Virus record (IMG/VR): IMGVR_UViG_3300032032_000021 | Location: 1 to 26,152 of that record | Reading direction: 5' to 3' (one strand) | DNA: 26,152 nucleotides | DNA from: a virus | In this document: positions 7,059 to 14,689 of the stretch, piece after piece | How the letters are laid out: the number at the start of each line of letters is the position of its first letter | How positions within the stretch are numbered: the first letter of the stretch is position 1 | The notes under the pieces: model-generated | The model's database searches: none | What the model saw: the letters and a program-made list of their open reading frames with translations, nothing else | Told to the model about the DNA's origin: nothing | Made by a program: the position numbers and the translations under genes

Positions 7059-8648
7059 ATGTCAAAGCGTGCTGGTTTCAAACTCGAAATGCTGGAAGAT
7101 TTCAGCGGCGGGTTGAACCTGCGTTCAGACCAGTTCAATCTGGCTCCGAACGAAAGCCCAGATATGTTGAATGTTGATGTTGACCCTCGTGGTGGCATCA
7201 AAATGCGTCTTGGCGTGGTTAAAAGAAATCAGACTGCTTTAGCTTCATCTGTTACGGGTTTAGGGCAGTTCACTCCTGATGGGGGAACTGCCCGAGTTAT
7301 TTGTTCTTACGGTACAGTTGTAGCTCAGTCTGCTTCTGGAGCTTCAGGCGATTTTGCGACAATGAATGGGGTTTCCGTCACGGATGGCAACCGCATGTAC
7401 GGGCAAACTACGAACTCAAAGTTTTATGGAGTGTCAGGTGATGCAGCGTCATTTGTTTATGACGGAACTACGGCTTCTAACCTTGCATCAAATATTAACG
7501 GGTCTGCTGGTAATTACCCAATAGCGAAATACACCTGTCATTGGAACAATCATGCATGGGTTGCTCACACCAAAGAAGGTGGAACTGCTCACGCTAACCG
7601 TATTCGTTGGTCAAAGGTCGATGATCCAGAAACATGGCGAGAGTTCGACTATATCGATGTCAATGTAGGAGAACGAGGCGATGAAATGTCTGCTCTCGTT
7701 CCTTATGCTGACCGTTTACTAGTATTTAAAACAAATAGCGTGCATGCATTATTTGGCAACAGCACTGAGTCATTTCAAATGGTGCCGTTAAGCCAAGACG
7801 TTGGTTCTGTATCGATGTCGTCTCCTGTGTCTACCCCGTATGGAGTGTTCTTCTGGTATGACCGCCAAGGTGTTTGGGTATACAACGGCGAAAGATTTGT
7901 GTGGGTGTTTGAGAAATTACAGCCAGCCATTGATGATGGCAGGTTGCAATTTACTAATCCCCCACAGCTTGCTTGGTTCAAGAACCGTCTTTATGTCTCA
8001 GTGGATTGGTCTGAAACGTCTGAGCTTTTAACCACTCGTCGTGTGCTTGTTTATGACCCGACTCTTGGTTCTGGTGGAGCTTGGACGATGACCGATATTG
8101 ACGCAAATGTTTTGTTGACGTTTGCTCCACCGAATGACCAACAAACTCTTCTTGGGGGTTGTTTAACAAATACTGGTCGAGTTGTAGAGATGGAACAAGA
8201 ACGCCAAAGCGATTTTTATGGGACTTCGACTTCCCATATTGTGAGTTCGTACACGACTTCGTGGATGGTGGGGAAAAACCCTATCGTTCGTAAACGTTGG
8301 GGGAAGCCCCGTATTGTCACGTCGTCCGACTCGACTGTCGCTTTAACTGCGAAACTGTATACCGATTACGATACTGCGGATTTCAAGAAATCTATGCCGT
8401 TTGGTGTTCAAACAAGTGGTGCAGTTTCGTCAACTTGGGCTTCAGGACAAGGACCCACTGGTGGGACGGGTGTTTGGGATACAGGTGTGTGGGCTGGTGA
8501 ACCGAATACGACGATCACCCAGATTGAACGTTTGCCTACACTTGGGACAGCGAAGGCTATACAAATGAAGGTTGAAGGTCCCGTTAATGATGAGGCTTGG
8601 GAAGTGAATGCTATGGCGTTTACTTATTTACATAGGAGATTGCGTTAA
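7059..8648 (+). CDS. Tail nozzle-like beta-propeller protein
   Basis: This protein of 529 residues is probably the tail nozzle that extends the adaptor, as gp10 of P22 or gp12 of T7 do. The N-terminus, FSGGLNLRSDQFNLAPNES (residues 16-34), is characteristic: a tail hub or propeller protein that begins by threading its neighbour. Many short beta repeats follow (IRWSKVDDPETWREFDYIDV, GVFFWYDRQGVWVYNGERF), as expected of a propeller. ATG 7059 lies just after the adaptor stop with GGGAG at 7048-7052. The TTG at 7056 would add one residue. Absence of any tail-tube gene after it supports a short tail. Confidence 0.75.
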   Translation: MSKRAGFKLEMLEDFSGGLNLRSDQFNLAPNESPDMLNVDVDPRGGIKMRLGVVKRNQTALASSVTGLGQFTPDGGTARVICSYGTVVAQSASGASGDFATMNGVSVTDGNRMYGQTTNSKFYGVSGDAASFVYDGTTASNLASNINGSAGNYPIAKYTCHWNNHAWVAHTKEGGTAHANRIRWSKVDDPETWREFDYIDVNVGERGDEMSALVPYADRLLVFKTNSVHALFGNSTESFQMVPLSQDVGSVSMSSPVSTPYGVFFWYDRQGVWVYNGERFVWVFEKLQPAIDDGRLQFTNPPQLAWFKNRLYVSVDWSETSELLTTRRVLVYDPTLGSGGAWTMTDIDANVLLTFAPPNDQQTLLGGCLTNTGRVVEMEQERQSDFYGTSTSHIVSSYTTSWMVGKNPIVRKRWGKPRIVTSSDSTVALTAKLYTDYDTADFKKSMPFGVQTSGAVSSTWASGQGPTGGTGVWDTGVWAGEPNTTITQIERLPTLGTAKAIQMKVEGPVNDEAWEVNAMAFTYLHRRLR

Positions 8649-9997
8649 TGGCAACTTTTACTGCGCCTAACACGGCTGTAGCGGGTAACGCCATCGTTGC
8701 CAGTGAACACAATACTAATTGGACTTATTTGAAGAACTGGTTAGAGGGTGTTCCTGGCCAGACTGCTACTTATCCTGGGGTTATACAGGGTAACGGTGGT
8801 TCTATCGATGGAACTTTAGGAGTCACTGGGATTTTAACTGCGGGGGGCTATTCCTCTGCTGGGACTTTGACTAACACAGGAACTGTTTCCCTTGGAGCCA
8901 CAAACCACCTGTATCTGAACAGCACTCAACATAGCGTTATTGGTTTAAGTACTGGTACTGATATCAATGCTCAGACTGCTGGAAGTTTCTTAAAGGATCT
9001 GAACTATCGAGCGAACTTCACAAGTGCTGGTCCTGGTACTAACACGCATCAGCTTTCTATGGGGTCAGACGTAGCTTCTGGCGCAGATGCAGGAAACTAT
9101 TTATCCGAGAGTCACCGTTATTCGGTGTACTCTCGTCGTGCTGGCGACGGATGGAGTCCTGGCGGCGGCGCTGCACATCCAGGCCGTCCTTCTTCCGAAT
9201 ATCGTTTAGTTATCAACGGTTCAATGGCGATCCGTGGAGACATTATTGGTTATTCAGCTTTCAACGAAAGCGTGCCTGGAACTTCAACTGATTATTTAGA
9301 AGGTGAAGGTACTCGTATTAATTGCCAGTGGTTGAACGTCGCAGCGAATGTTGACGTAAATGGCTACATCAGGGTGATGACCAAATACGATCATGCTCGT
9401 TTGTTTATGGGCAATGATTACGGCCAGCCTGGTGAGGATTGGTTGGAATGGAACGACAACATTCATTCAGGCGGCGGATCACCGCAACCTGGATTTGGGT
9501 TTCACGTAAATGGTTCTTCTTCTGTAAATGAAAGCGGTCGTATTCTTTCCATCTCGAAAGATTCGAGCAACTATGTAGATGTTCGTGCCCCTGTCCAAAA
9601 CAGCATTGGTGGTTCGACTACTGCTGGTTGGCCGACGATCTCAGGAACCACAGCAAATATTGATACAAGCACTCAACGCCTTGGGGTTGCTTCTTCTTCT
9701 ATCCGTTTCAAAGAAGATGTAGAAGATTTAGAAACAGAAGAGAACTGGGACAAATTGCGTTCGTTGAAGCCACGCACGTTCCGCTGGAACCGCGAAGTAG
9801 CTGACCGCTCTAGCTTGGATTATGAAACTCAGACTCCAGAGCTTGGGTTTATTGCTGAGGAAGTTCACGAAGTGGCACCTGATATGACGTTGTATGACGC
9901 TGAAGGTGACCCGATTGTGTATCGAGAGAAGTCGATGCTTGCGATGCTAGTTAAAGCAGTGCAAGATATTGACAACAGGTTAGGGGCGCTTGAGTAA
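8648..9997 (+). CDS. Tail fibre with C-terminal S74 self-cleaving chaperone
   Basis: This 449-residue fibre protein has a shaft and head region of short beta repeats (residues 1-340), followed by an intramolecular chaperone of the peptidase S74 type (about 341-449). The SSIRFKED segment matches the cleavage site, with S350 and K355 as the likely Ser-Lys dyad. [14 protein letters not shown] and the final coiled coil ([18 protein letters not shown]) complete the domain. Such chaperones trimerise the fibre and then cut themselves off. The gene overlaps the nozzle stop (TAATG) and has AGGAGA at 8634-8639. It is the likely first receptor-contact or fibre-base protein of the adhesin cassette. Confidence 0.88.
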   Translation: MATFTAPNTAVAGNAIVASEHNTNWTYLKNWLEGVPGQTATYPGVIQGNGGSIDGTLGVTGILTAGGYSSAGTLTNTGTVSLGATNHLYLNSTQHSVIGLSTGTDINAQTAGSFLKDLNYRANFTSAGPGTNTHQLSMGSDVASGADAGNYLSESHRYSVYSRRAGDGWSPGGGAAHPGRPSSEYRLVINGSMAIRGDIIGYSAFNESVPGTSTDYLEGEGTRINCQWLNVAANVDVNGYIRVMTKYDHARLFMGNDYGQPGEDWLEWNDNIHSGGGSPQPGFGFHVNGSSSVNESGRILSISKDSSNYVDVRAPVQNSIGGSTTAGWPTISGTTANIDTSTQRLGVASSSIRFKEDVEDLETEENWDKLRSLKPRTFRWNREVADRSSLDYETQTPELGFIAEEVHEVAPDMTLYDAEGDPIVYREKSMLAMLVKAVQDIDNRLGALE

Positions 9998-10644
9998 TGC
10001 CCACAGGTGCAACATACATTCAGGACGTAGGAGCAGGAACAAACCTTATTTCCTATGCTGACGGTTTCCGTTATCAAGGAACATGGTCATCTGGTACCTC
10101 CTACTCTGTTGGTGATGTTGTTGAATACAACAATGGTTCCTATGTTGCCCGTACAGCGCATTCTGGGCAAACCCCAGCTTCGGGTAGCAGCTATTGGCAA
10201 GTAGTTTCTAACGCTGGTACTGCTGGTGGGCCTGGTCCTGCAGGGGCTTCTGGACCGCAAGGCCCAACTGGGCCAACAGGTCCAGCAGGAGATACTGTTC
10301 TTAACGGTGTTGGTGACCCACAAGGTGTTACGGGTCAAGACGGCGACTTTTATTTGAATGTATCCAATAACTATTTCTTTGGACCGAAAGCCAACGGCGT
10401 GTGGCCTGTTGGCTTCAGCCTCATTGGGCCTCAGGGAAGTACTGGCCCAACGGGACCAACGGGACCTACTGGCCCGTTAGGTCCTCCTGGTGGGCCTCCT
10501 GGGCCTACAGGGCCGCAGGGGCCACAAGGAATTGTTGGTCCTGCGGGACAAGCTAGTGGTTTAGTTAATGGAGGTATTCCTGCCTCTAACGCTAATGGAG
10601 ATTACGGAGGCGTCACACCTATTGACGCAGGAGGGCCAACCTAG
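9997..10644 (+). CDS. Collagen-like fibre protein with a carbohydrate-binding-type module
   Basis: This 215-residue protein has four visible parts. An N-terminal module ([20 protein letters not shown], about 26-70) resembles CBM5/12-type chitin-binding folds. A short Gly-X-Y block follows at 78-99. A linker with [19 protein letters not shown] (113-131) is of the type commonly placed between collagen-like blocks. A longer Gly-X-Y block (144-184) comes next. The tail ends with the [14 protein letters not shown] motif seen at the end of many phage tail proteins. Gly-X-Y repeats would form a trimeric stalk. It starts within the previous stop (TAATG), consistent with one translationally coupled cassette. 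Confidence 0.85.
   Translation: MPTGATYIQDVGAGTNLISYADGFRYQGTWSSGTSYSVGDVVEYNNGSYVARTAHSGQTPASGSSYWQVVSNAGTAGGPGPAGASGPQGPTGPTGPAGDTVLNGVGDPQGVTGQDGDFYLNVSNNYFFGPKANGVWPVGFSLIGPQGSTGPTGPTGPTGPLGPPGGPPGPTGPQGPQGIVGPAGQASGLVNGGIPASNANGDYGGVTPIDAGGPT
10228..10293 (+). repeat. Gly-X-Y coding repeat, block 1
   Basis: Seven consecutive collagen-type triplets (GPG, PAG-phase then GPQ/GPT) are encoded here, residues 78-99 of the fibre protein. The nucleotide repeats are imperfect, with the unit approximating GGNCCNACN. Confidence 0.8.
10426..10548 (+). repeat. Gly-X-Y coding repeat, block 2
   Basis: About thirteen collagen-type triplets are encoded, mostly GPT, GPQ and GPP (residues 144-184). A single extra glycine in GPPGGPPGP (163-170 region) breaks the strict three-residue register, which would kink or locally unwind the triple helix. 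Confidence 0.8.
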
Positions 10645-10946
10645 TGCCTATTCAGATTCAATTCCGCCGAGGAACATATGCGGCTTGGGTGGCTGCTGAC
10701 CCTGTTTTAGCTGATGGGGAAATGGCTATCCAAACTGATGCAGGTGGCGGAGAACAAGCTCAAGCTTTGAAGATAGGCGATGGGGCTACCGCTTGGAGTT
10801 CACTCGCTTATGGTGGACTTCGTGGACCTACTGGTCCAACGGGTCCACATGGAACTTCTGTCAATAACCTTGACGGGGGCGAAGCGGCAACTAACTATGG
10901 AGGCATCGGGGCTACGGCTACTGGTGGCAACGCACAAGGAATATAA
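10644..10946 (+). CDS. Mtd-N-type fibre protein with a short collagen-like stretch
   Basis: This 100-residue protein has an N-terminal module of the major-tropism-determinant N-terminal type. The pattern is IQFRRGTYAAW, then PVLADGEMAIQTD and LKIGDGATAWSSL. A short Gly-X-Y run follows ([10 protein letters not shown], residues 61-70), then the NYGGI-type phage tail ending. The module is common at the base of phage adhesins and forms trimers. GTG 10644 overlaps the previous TAG. It is paralogous to the following gene, so the pair probably arose by duplication. Confidence 0.8.
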   Translation: MPIQIQFRRGTYAAWVAADPVLADGEMAIQTDAGGGEQAQALKIGDGATAWSSLAYGGLRGPTGPTGPHGTSVNNLDGGEAATNYGGIGATATGGNAQGI

Positions 10947-11426
10947 ATGGCTGTACAAATTCAACTCCGACGAGACTCCAGCAGCAACTGGACATCTGCT
11001 AACCCGACGCTCGCTCTTGGTGAGCTTGGGTTAGAAACTGATGGATACAAGTACAAGATTGGTGACGGCGCTACTGCGTGGACCTCTTTAGGTTACGCAG
11101 AGCTAGCTGGTACTGACGTATTCACCATTAATGAGCAGACAGGTACTGCTTATACGTTGCTTGCTGGGGACGCTGGCAAGCTTGTCAAGATGACGAACGC
11201 TGCGGCGAACACCGTGACGGTGCCGCCATCTTCGAGTGTCAACTATGCCATTGGAACAACGATCAACGTTGTTCAATATGGTGCAGGTCAAACAACATTT
11301 GCTCAGGGTTCTGGTGTAACGATTTATTCGTACAACAGTGCGTTGAGTATCACTGGTCAGTATGGTCAGGCTGTTTTGACGAAGTGTGCGGCTGATCTTT
11401 GGATTCTTGCAGGGCTTTTGAGCTAA
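10947..11426 (+). CDS. Mtd-N-type fibre protein with a beta-rich C-terminal domain
   Basis: This 159-residue protein begins with a second copy of the Mtd-N-type module (VQIQLRRDSSSNWTSANPTL, then YKIGDGATAWTSL). In place of the collagen-like stretch it carries a beta-rich domain (about 65-159: INEQTGTAYTLLAGDAGKLV, then TINVVQYGAGQTTF). That type of domain is often seen at the end of phage tail fibres and is possibly the exposed tip. ATG 10947 directly follows the previous stop. No reverse transcriptase or template repeat is visible, so the Mtd-like module alone does not mean a diversity-generating element. Confidence 0.8.
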   Translation: MAVQIQLRRDSSSNWTSANPTLALGELGLETDGYKYKIGDGATAWTSLGYAELAGTDVFTINEQTGTAYTLLAGDAGKLVKMTNAAANTVTVPPSSSVNYAIGTTINVVQYGAGQTTFAQGSGVTIYSYNSALSITGQYGQAVLTKCAADLWILAGLLS

Positions 11427-12025
11427 TGGCTGGTTCGACGACTGCGGCGAGAATGGCTTGGGGGGCTGTTGCTTCTTCGGAAGAAATGAACCCTAAGAAG
11501 GATTGGAGTCATTTTGTTTCTACTGAAGCAAGTGGCTACCAAATGGTCGGTAGCATTCCGCAGACTCACAAGCATTTGCGTATCTTTGCCCATAACTCCC
11601 AGCAATCAAACTGGTATGGGACGGGTTACTTTAACTTTAACTCGGGCAGTACCAGCGGCGCTACTCCTTCCAATACCTACGGTTCTCGTTCGTACTTCAA
11701 TGATGGGTGGTCCCAAGGCGATGACTACGGTTACACCACCGCTACGAGCAACCCAATCAACGATGGCACTGGTTACTCGGATTATCCGCACCTCATAACG
11801 ATAGATGTTTACAACTATTCGTCTTCGACAGTAATCAAGCCTTGGAGGAGTCATTCCACTGGAGCGAATGGTTCCTCGACTTCTTACGCCTATTCGGGTG
11901 CAGGTGCTGGGTTCTTTCAGGCAGGTCAACCGATTACGAATTTCAATATGTACACAAACTATGGGAACGGCAGCAGTAGCTATAACCGTATTTCGGTGTA
12001 CGGATGGGGCGGATTGGTCTCGTGA
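11426..12025 (+). CDS. Putative tail surface (receptor-binding) protein 1
   Basis: This 199-residue protein is rich in Ser, Gly, Tyr, Asn and Thr. It has the MVGSIPQTHKHLRIFAHNS motif (about 40-58), resembling the beta-sandwich adhesin fold seen in many marine phage tail proteins (SIP-x-TYxHL). The end (ISVYGWGGLVS) is hydrophobic, as in proteins that close a trimer. ATG 11426 overlaps the preceding TAA. An upstream TTG at 11399 in the same frame is unlikely because it would intrude into the previous gene. It appears paralogous to the next gene. Confidence 0.75.
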   Translation: MAGSTTAARMAWGAVASSEEMNPKKDWSHFVSTEASGYQMVGSIPQTHKHLRIFAHNSQQSNWYGTGYFNFNSGSTSGATPSNTYGSRSYFNDGWSQGDDYGYTTATSNPINDGTGYSDYPHLITIDVYNYSSSTVIKPWRSHSTGANGSSTSYAYSGAGAGFFQAGQPITNFNMYTNYGNGSSSYNRISVYGWGGLVS

Positions 12026-12693
12026 GCGACAATAATTGTTACATCCTCGGTCAGTACACTGTTCCAGCAACGAACAGCGTAAACAGCTTTACTTTTGGAT
12101 CTATTCCTACGGAGTATGACCTGATCGAAATTCACGTCGCAGGTAGCTTCACGAAAGATCAAGATTCAGGCGCAACTGGTCAAGTCCAGTATCTATCTTG
12201 TGAAATACAAGACACTTGGGATACGAGTTCTACTGGCTACACCGCTGATGTGTCTCGAATGTATATGAGTGCCTATGGTTCTTGGTATGGCCAAAGCAAA
12301 TACGGTTATGCGTGGCGAGGAAGCGATTCTAACCCTATTTACTCTGGGTATGTTCCGATAAGCCCTGACAACAACATCGCTGACACTTATAACAAAGCCT
12401 TTGGGGTCAGAATGCAGTTAATGGGGCCAAATAGCCAATGCCCAAAACAGGTGTATTTCGCAGGAACAATGGGTGACAACCACATAAGCAGCAACGCTCG
12501 CTTCTTTAACGGAGCGTTCGGGTTGGATATTCAAAGAAATTCGACTGTCCGTGACTGGGGTAAAGGTCCTTGGCGAAGCATGAAAATGCGTTTAACCAAT
12601 TACGGGACTTATAGCGCTTCTACTTCTCCGACTTTCGTGGAAGGAACCGAGTTCACGATGCTCGGATACAAAGGGTTAGGACTTGGTTGGTAA
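12022..12693 (+). CDS. Putative tail surface (receptor-binding) protein 2
   Basis: This 223-residue protein shares the layout of the preceding one: YTVPATNSVNSFTFGSIPTE then YDLIEIHVAGS, a Ser-, Tyr- and Gly-rich middle, and a C-terminal hydrophobic strand (FTMLGYKGLGLGW). GTG 12022 gives a GTGA overlap with the preceding stop and trims an unlikely six-residue extension from the ATG at 12004, although the ATG cannot be excluded. Aromatic- and Asn-rich loops suit carbohydrate contact. Function is inferred from position and motif only. Confidence 0.72.
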   Translation: MSDNNCYILGQYTVPATNSVNSFTFGSIPTEYDLIEIHVAGSFTKDQDSGATGQVQYLSCEIQDTWDTSSTGYTADVSRMYMSAYGSWYGQSKYGYAWRGSDSNPIYSGYVPISPDNNIADTYNKAFGVRMQLMGPNSQCPKQVYFAGTMGDNHISSNARFFNGAFGLDIQRNSTVRDWGKGPWRSMKMRLTNYGTYSASTSPTFVEGTEFTMLGYKGLGLGW

Positions 12694-13403
12694 TGGCTAA
12701 AACTCCTCTTAGGCATATTGGGACCATAAGAGTTACAGGCGCAACCTCGTCTGTAACCTTCACTAATGTCACCTCTGCTCAATCGCCTTATTACATCAGT
12801 AACGGTGTCAGTTCGGGTAATGCCACGAACCTTGCTGTGAACGATACTTGGCGTCTGAATTTTCGCATCTATTTCAGGGCGGTATCTAACGGCAATTCAG
12901 ACGTTAATAACTACGGTAGCTACCCTTACGTCTATTCGGATAACGCTAACTCTTGGGATCGCAGTGGCTTTTACTACCAAACTACTGGGACTAGCTCAAA
13001 CACCACGGTTAATAGTTGGAGCTCCAGTCCTAGTTACACCTATTCAGGGGCCAATTTCGGTTCACCGTATCAGGGAGGTAGTTGGCAGTACAGCTATAAC
13101 ACGAACACCGCTGATAACTCATTAGCAAATTGTGATGCTCAGTTTGACCACGGTTTCATCGACTACAACTTTGGGGCCAACCATAAGCCTTGCGCCAACA
13201 TAAATAGTTTCTCTATACGGCCAAACGGGAGCGACACTTCATCTACCGCCTCGATCGCTATCAATGACAACACTTCTATGGGTGGCGGACCTAGCGGTGG
13301 TAATGGTGGGCCGTACAACATCAACATCTATAACGGACAGAATTGGGCTGAAGGATCAACATTTGTTTGTTATGCGTGGGATTCCAAAGATATTAATGAG
13401 TAA
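12693..13403 (+). CDS. Putative tail surface (receptor-binding) protein 3
   Basis: This 236-residue protein is Ser-, Asn-, Gly- and Tyr-rich and lacks obvious motifs. Its N-terminal strand, PLRHIGTIRVTGATSSVTF, and the C-terminal FVCYAWDS strand give it the same general beta-sandwich appearance as its two neighbours. A Gly-rich patch (MGGGPSGGNGG) lies near residue 210. ATG 12693 overlaps the previous TAA; the upstream alternative start at 12687 lies inside the preceding gene. It is likely the last exposed adhesin of the cassette, but this is inferred. Confidence 0.7.
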   Translation: MAKTPLRHIGTIRVTGATSSVTFTNVTSAQSPYYISNGVSSGNATNLAVNDTWRLNFRIYFRAVSNGNSDVNNYGSYPYVYSDNANSWDRSGFYYQTTGTSSNTTVNSWSSSPSYTYSGANFGSPYQGGSWQYSYNTNTADNSLANCDAQFDHGFIDYNFGANHKPCANINSFSIRPNGSDTSSTASIAINDNTSMGGGPSGGNGGPYNINIYNGQNWAEGSTFVCYAWDSKDINE

Positions 13404-13414
13404 AGGAAATAGGT

Positions 13415-13696
13415 ATGTCTGAAGAAGAAAGACCTTTGATAACGGAATACGACTGTGCGACGCATATTCAAACTGAGCGTCTGATGACTGACGAAGAGTT
13501 TGAAGAACACAAAGTTCGTGTAGCCAGAGACCAAGAACTTGCTGATGCTGAGTTCGCTAGTCGAACTGCGGAGCGAGAGAAAGCACTTTCTGGTCGCCAG
13601 AAGCTAGCTGATCTTGGATTAGACGAAGCAGAGATTGACGTTTTGGTTGGTGCGGCACCTGAAGAGCCGCAGCCAGTTCCAGAGCCAGCCGTATGA
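13415..13696 (+). CDS. Small acidic helical protein
   Basis: This 93-residue acidic protein (LMTDEEFEEHKVRVARDQEL and ADAEFASRTAEREKAL) is predicted helical and ends in a proline-rich tail (EEPQPVPEPAV). The segment KLADLGLDEAEIDVLVG resembles a short three-helix module often found in small phage proteins behind fibre genes. Possible roles include fibre assembly chaperone, but no signature proves it. ATG 13415 is supported by AAAGGAAATAGG immediately upstream. It overlaps the next gene by ATGA. Confidence 0.7.
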   Translation: MSEEERPLITEYDCATHIQTERLMTDEEFEEHKVRVARDQELADAEFASRTAEREKALSGRQKLADLGLDEAEIDVLVGAAPEEPQPVPEPAV

Positions 13697-13845
13697 GCGC
13701 TGACGTAGGTATCGAAGAAGTTATTGCTTCTTTGAGTGAGCGTGGACAGTTGGAATGGGAAATCGCTTTGATGCGAGTTCACATTAAGCAGCTTGAGGAC
13801 GCTACTTGTACTTGTGATTGTTGTTGTGGGACGACTGAAGGTTAA
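13693..13845 (+). CDS. 50-residue protein with a cysteine-cluster tail
   Basis: This short frame opens with ATG 13693, overlapping the TGA of the previous gene (ATGA), and ends at TAA 13843-13845. The first part is a helix (LSERGQLEWEIALMRVHIKQ) typical of small phage coiled-coil proteins. The end is CTCDCCCGTTEG, with five cysteines in seven residues. That density suggests a metal site or disulphide cross-links, and is odd for a cytoplasmic phage protein. Codon use (GCT, CGT, GAA) matches its neighbours, so coding is likely. Function is not known. Confidence 0.65.
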   Translation: MSADVGIEEVIASLSERGQLEWEIALMRVHIKQLEDATCTCDCCCGTTEG

Positions 13846-13859
13846 TTGTAGGAGTAGTT

Positions 13860-14681
13860 GTGGCTTTTAGGTTGCTTGACCATATGCCAGTTCCTGGCAA
13901 AACTAAAAAGGTTAGAGGCGTTTCTCTTAATCCTGAAGTTTTGCATGCCCGTAAAGAGTATGGGGTTGGTGGCCCTAGTCGTTTAGAGAGAAACAACGCT
14001 GGGTCTTACGCTGCGGAAAGCATGAATGATGCTATTGGGACATGGGGGCGTCCTAACGCTACTGCTGATTGGGCGACTATCGACGCTGCTTCTCTAGACC
14101 CATTTCCTCGGGGTGGAACAGTAACTCCTGAGTCGTCGGCTTTATCTGAAGCTGCTTCGACGTTCGCTCCTAACTCGAATGTATCCTCTGATCCGAGTGG
14201 GTATTACGCACAGCCTTCTGTGGGTAATACGAATATTGGTACGTTTGGTACCTCTGCTCAAGATGAGTATTACTTTAATTTGATTGACGCTTTGAGCGGC
14301 AATCAATACAACCGTGAGCTTTTGGGTCAACAGTTGGCTTATGGTTTGGATACAGCCGAGAGGAATCGTATTCGTGGGGAGCGTCCTATTTGGGACAGGT
14401 TGAATCAGCGTGGCATTGTTAATAGTGGGATTAAGGATCGTACGGTGGGGGAGTATGAGTCTGACCAGTTGAGGGCGATTGGGGACATGCTTCGTCAGCA
14501 TGATTTGTCTTCTCAGCGTCTTGATATTGGCGGTGATTTGGCTCAGGAGCAGCAGTATTATCGTGGTGTTGATGCTGATTCGCTTGCTGATGCTTTGAAT
14601 GTGGCTGCTACTACGGCAAATATTTCTGATCCGAATGAGTTGAGGGCGAGTATTGCCCAGCAGATTCGGGCTATGGGCTAG
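13860..14681 (+). CDS. Putative internal virion protein 1
   Basis: This 273-residue protein has a Pro-, Ser- and Ala-rich N-terminal half. A helical C-terminal half (ERPIWDRLNQRGIVNSGIKD, then YESDQLRAIGDMLRQHDLSS) resembles segments found in virion structural proteins that precede ejection proteins. GTG 13860 follows TAGGAG with good spacing. It is the first of three co-directional genes with tight TAG/GTG junctions, so it is most likely co-expressed and co-packaged with the two larger proteins downstream. The role in DNA ejection is inferred from position. Confidence 0.65.
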   Translation: MAFRLLDHMPVPGKTKKVRGVSLNPEVLHARKEYGVGGPSRLERNNAGSYAAESMNDAIGTWGRPNATADWATIDAASLDPFPRGGTVTPESSALSEAASTFAPNSNVSSDPSGYYAQPSVGNTNIGTFGTSAQDEYYFNLIDALSGNQYNRELLGQQLAYGLDTAERNRIRGERPIWDRLNQRGIVNSGIKDRTVGEYESDQLRAIGDMLRQHDLSSQRLDIGGDLAQEQQYYRGVDADSLADALNVAATTANISDPNELRASIAQQIRAMG

Positions 14682-14689
14682 GAGTTATT

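Noticed and set aside
10644-11426. Diversity-generating retroelement suggested by the Mtd-N-type modules.
   Set aside because: No reverse transcriptase and no adenine-rich template and variable repeat pair are visible. Mtd-N modules are common in fibres without such elements.
14142-14501. Long minus-strand frame opposite the internal protein gene, and similar ones at 15887-16396 and 20107-20511.
   Set aside because: They lie antisense to well-supported long genes, have low-complexity basic or threonine-rich translations and no ribosome sites. They are a by-product of codon bias.
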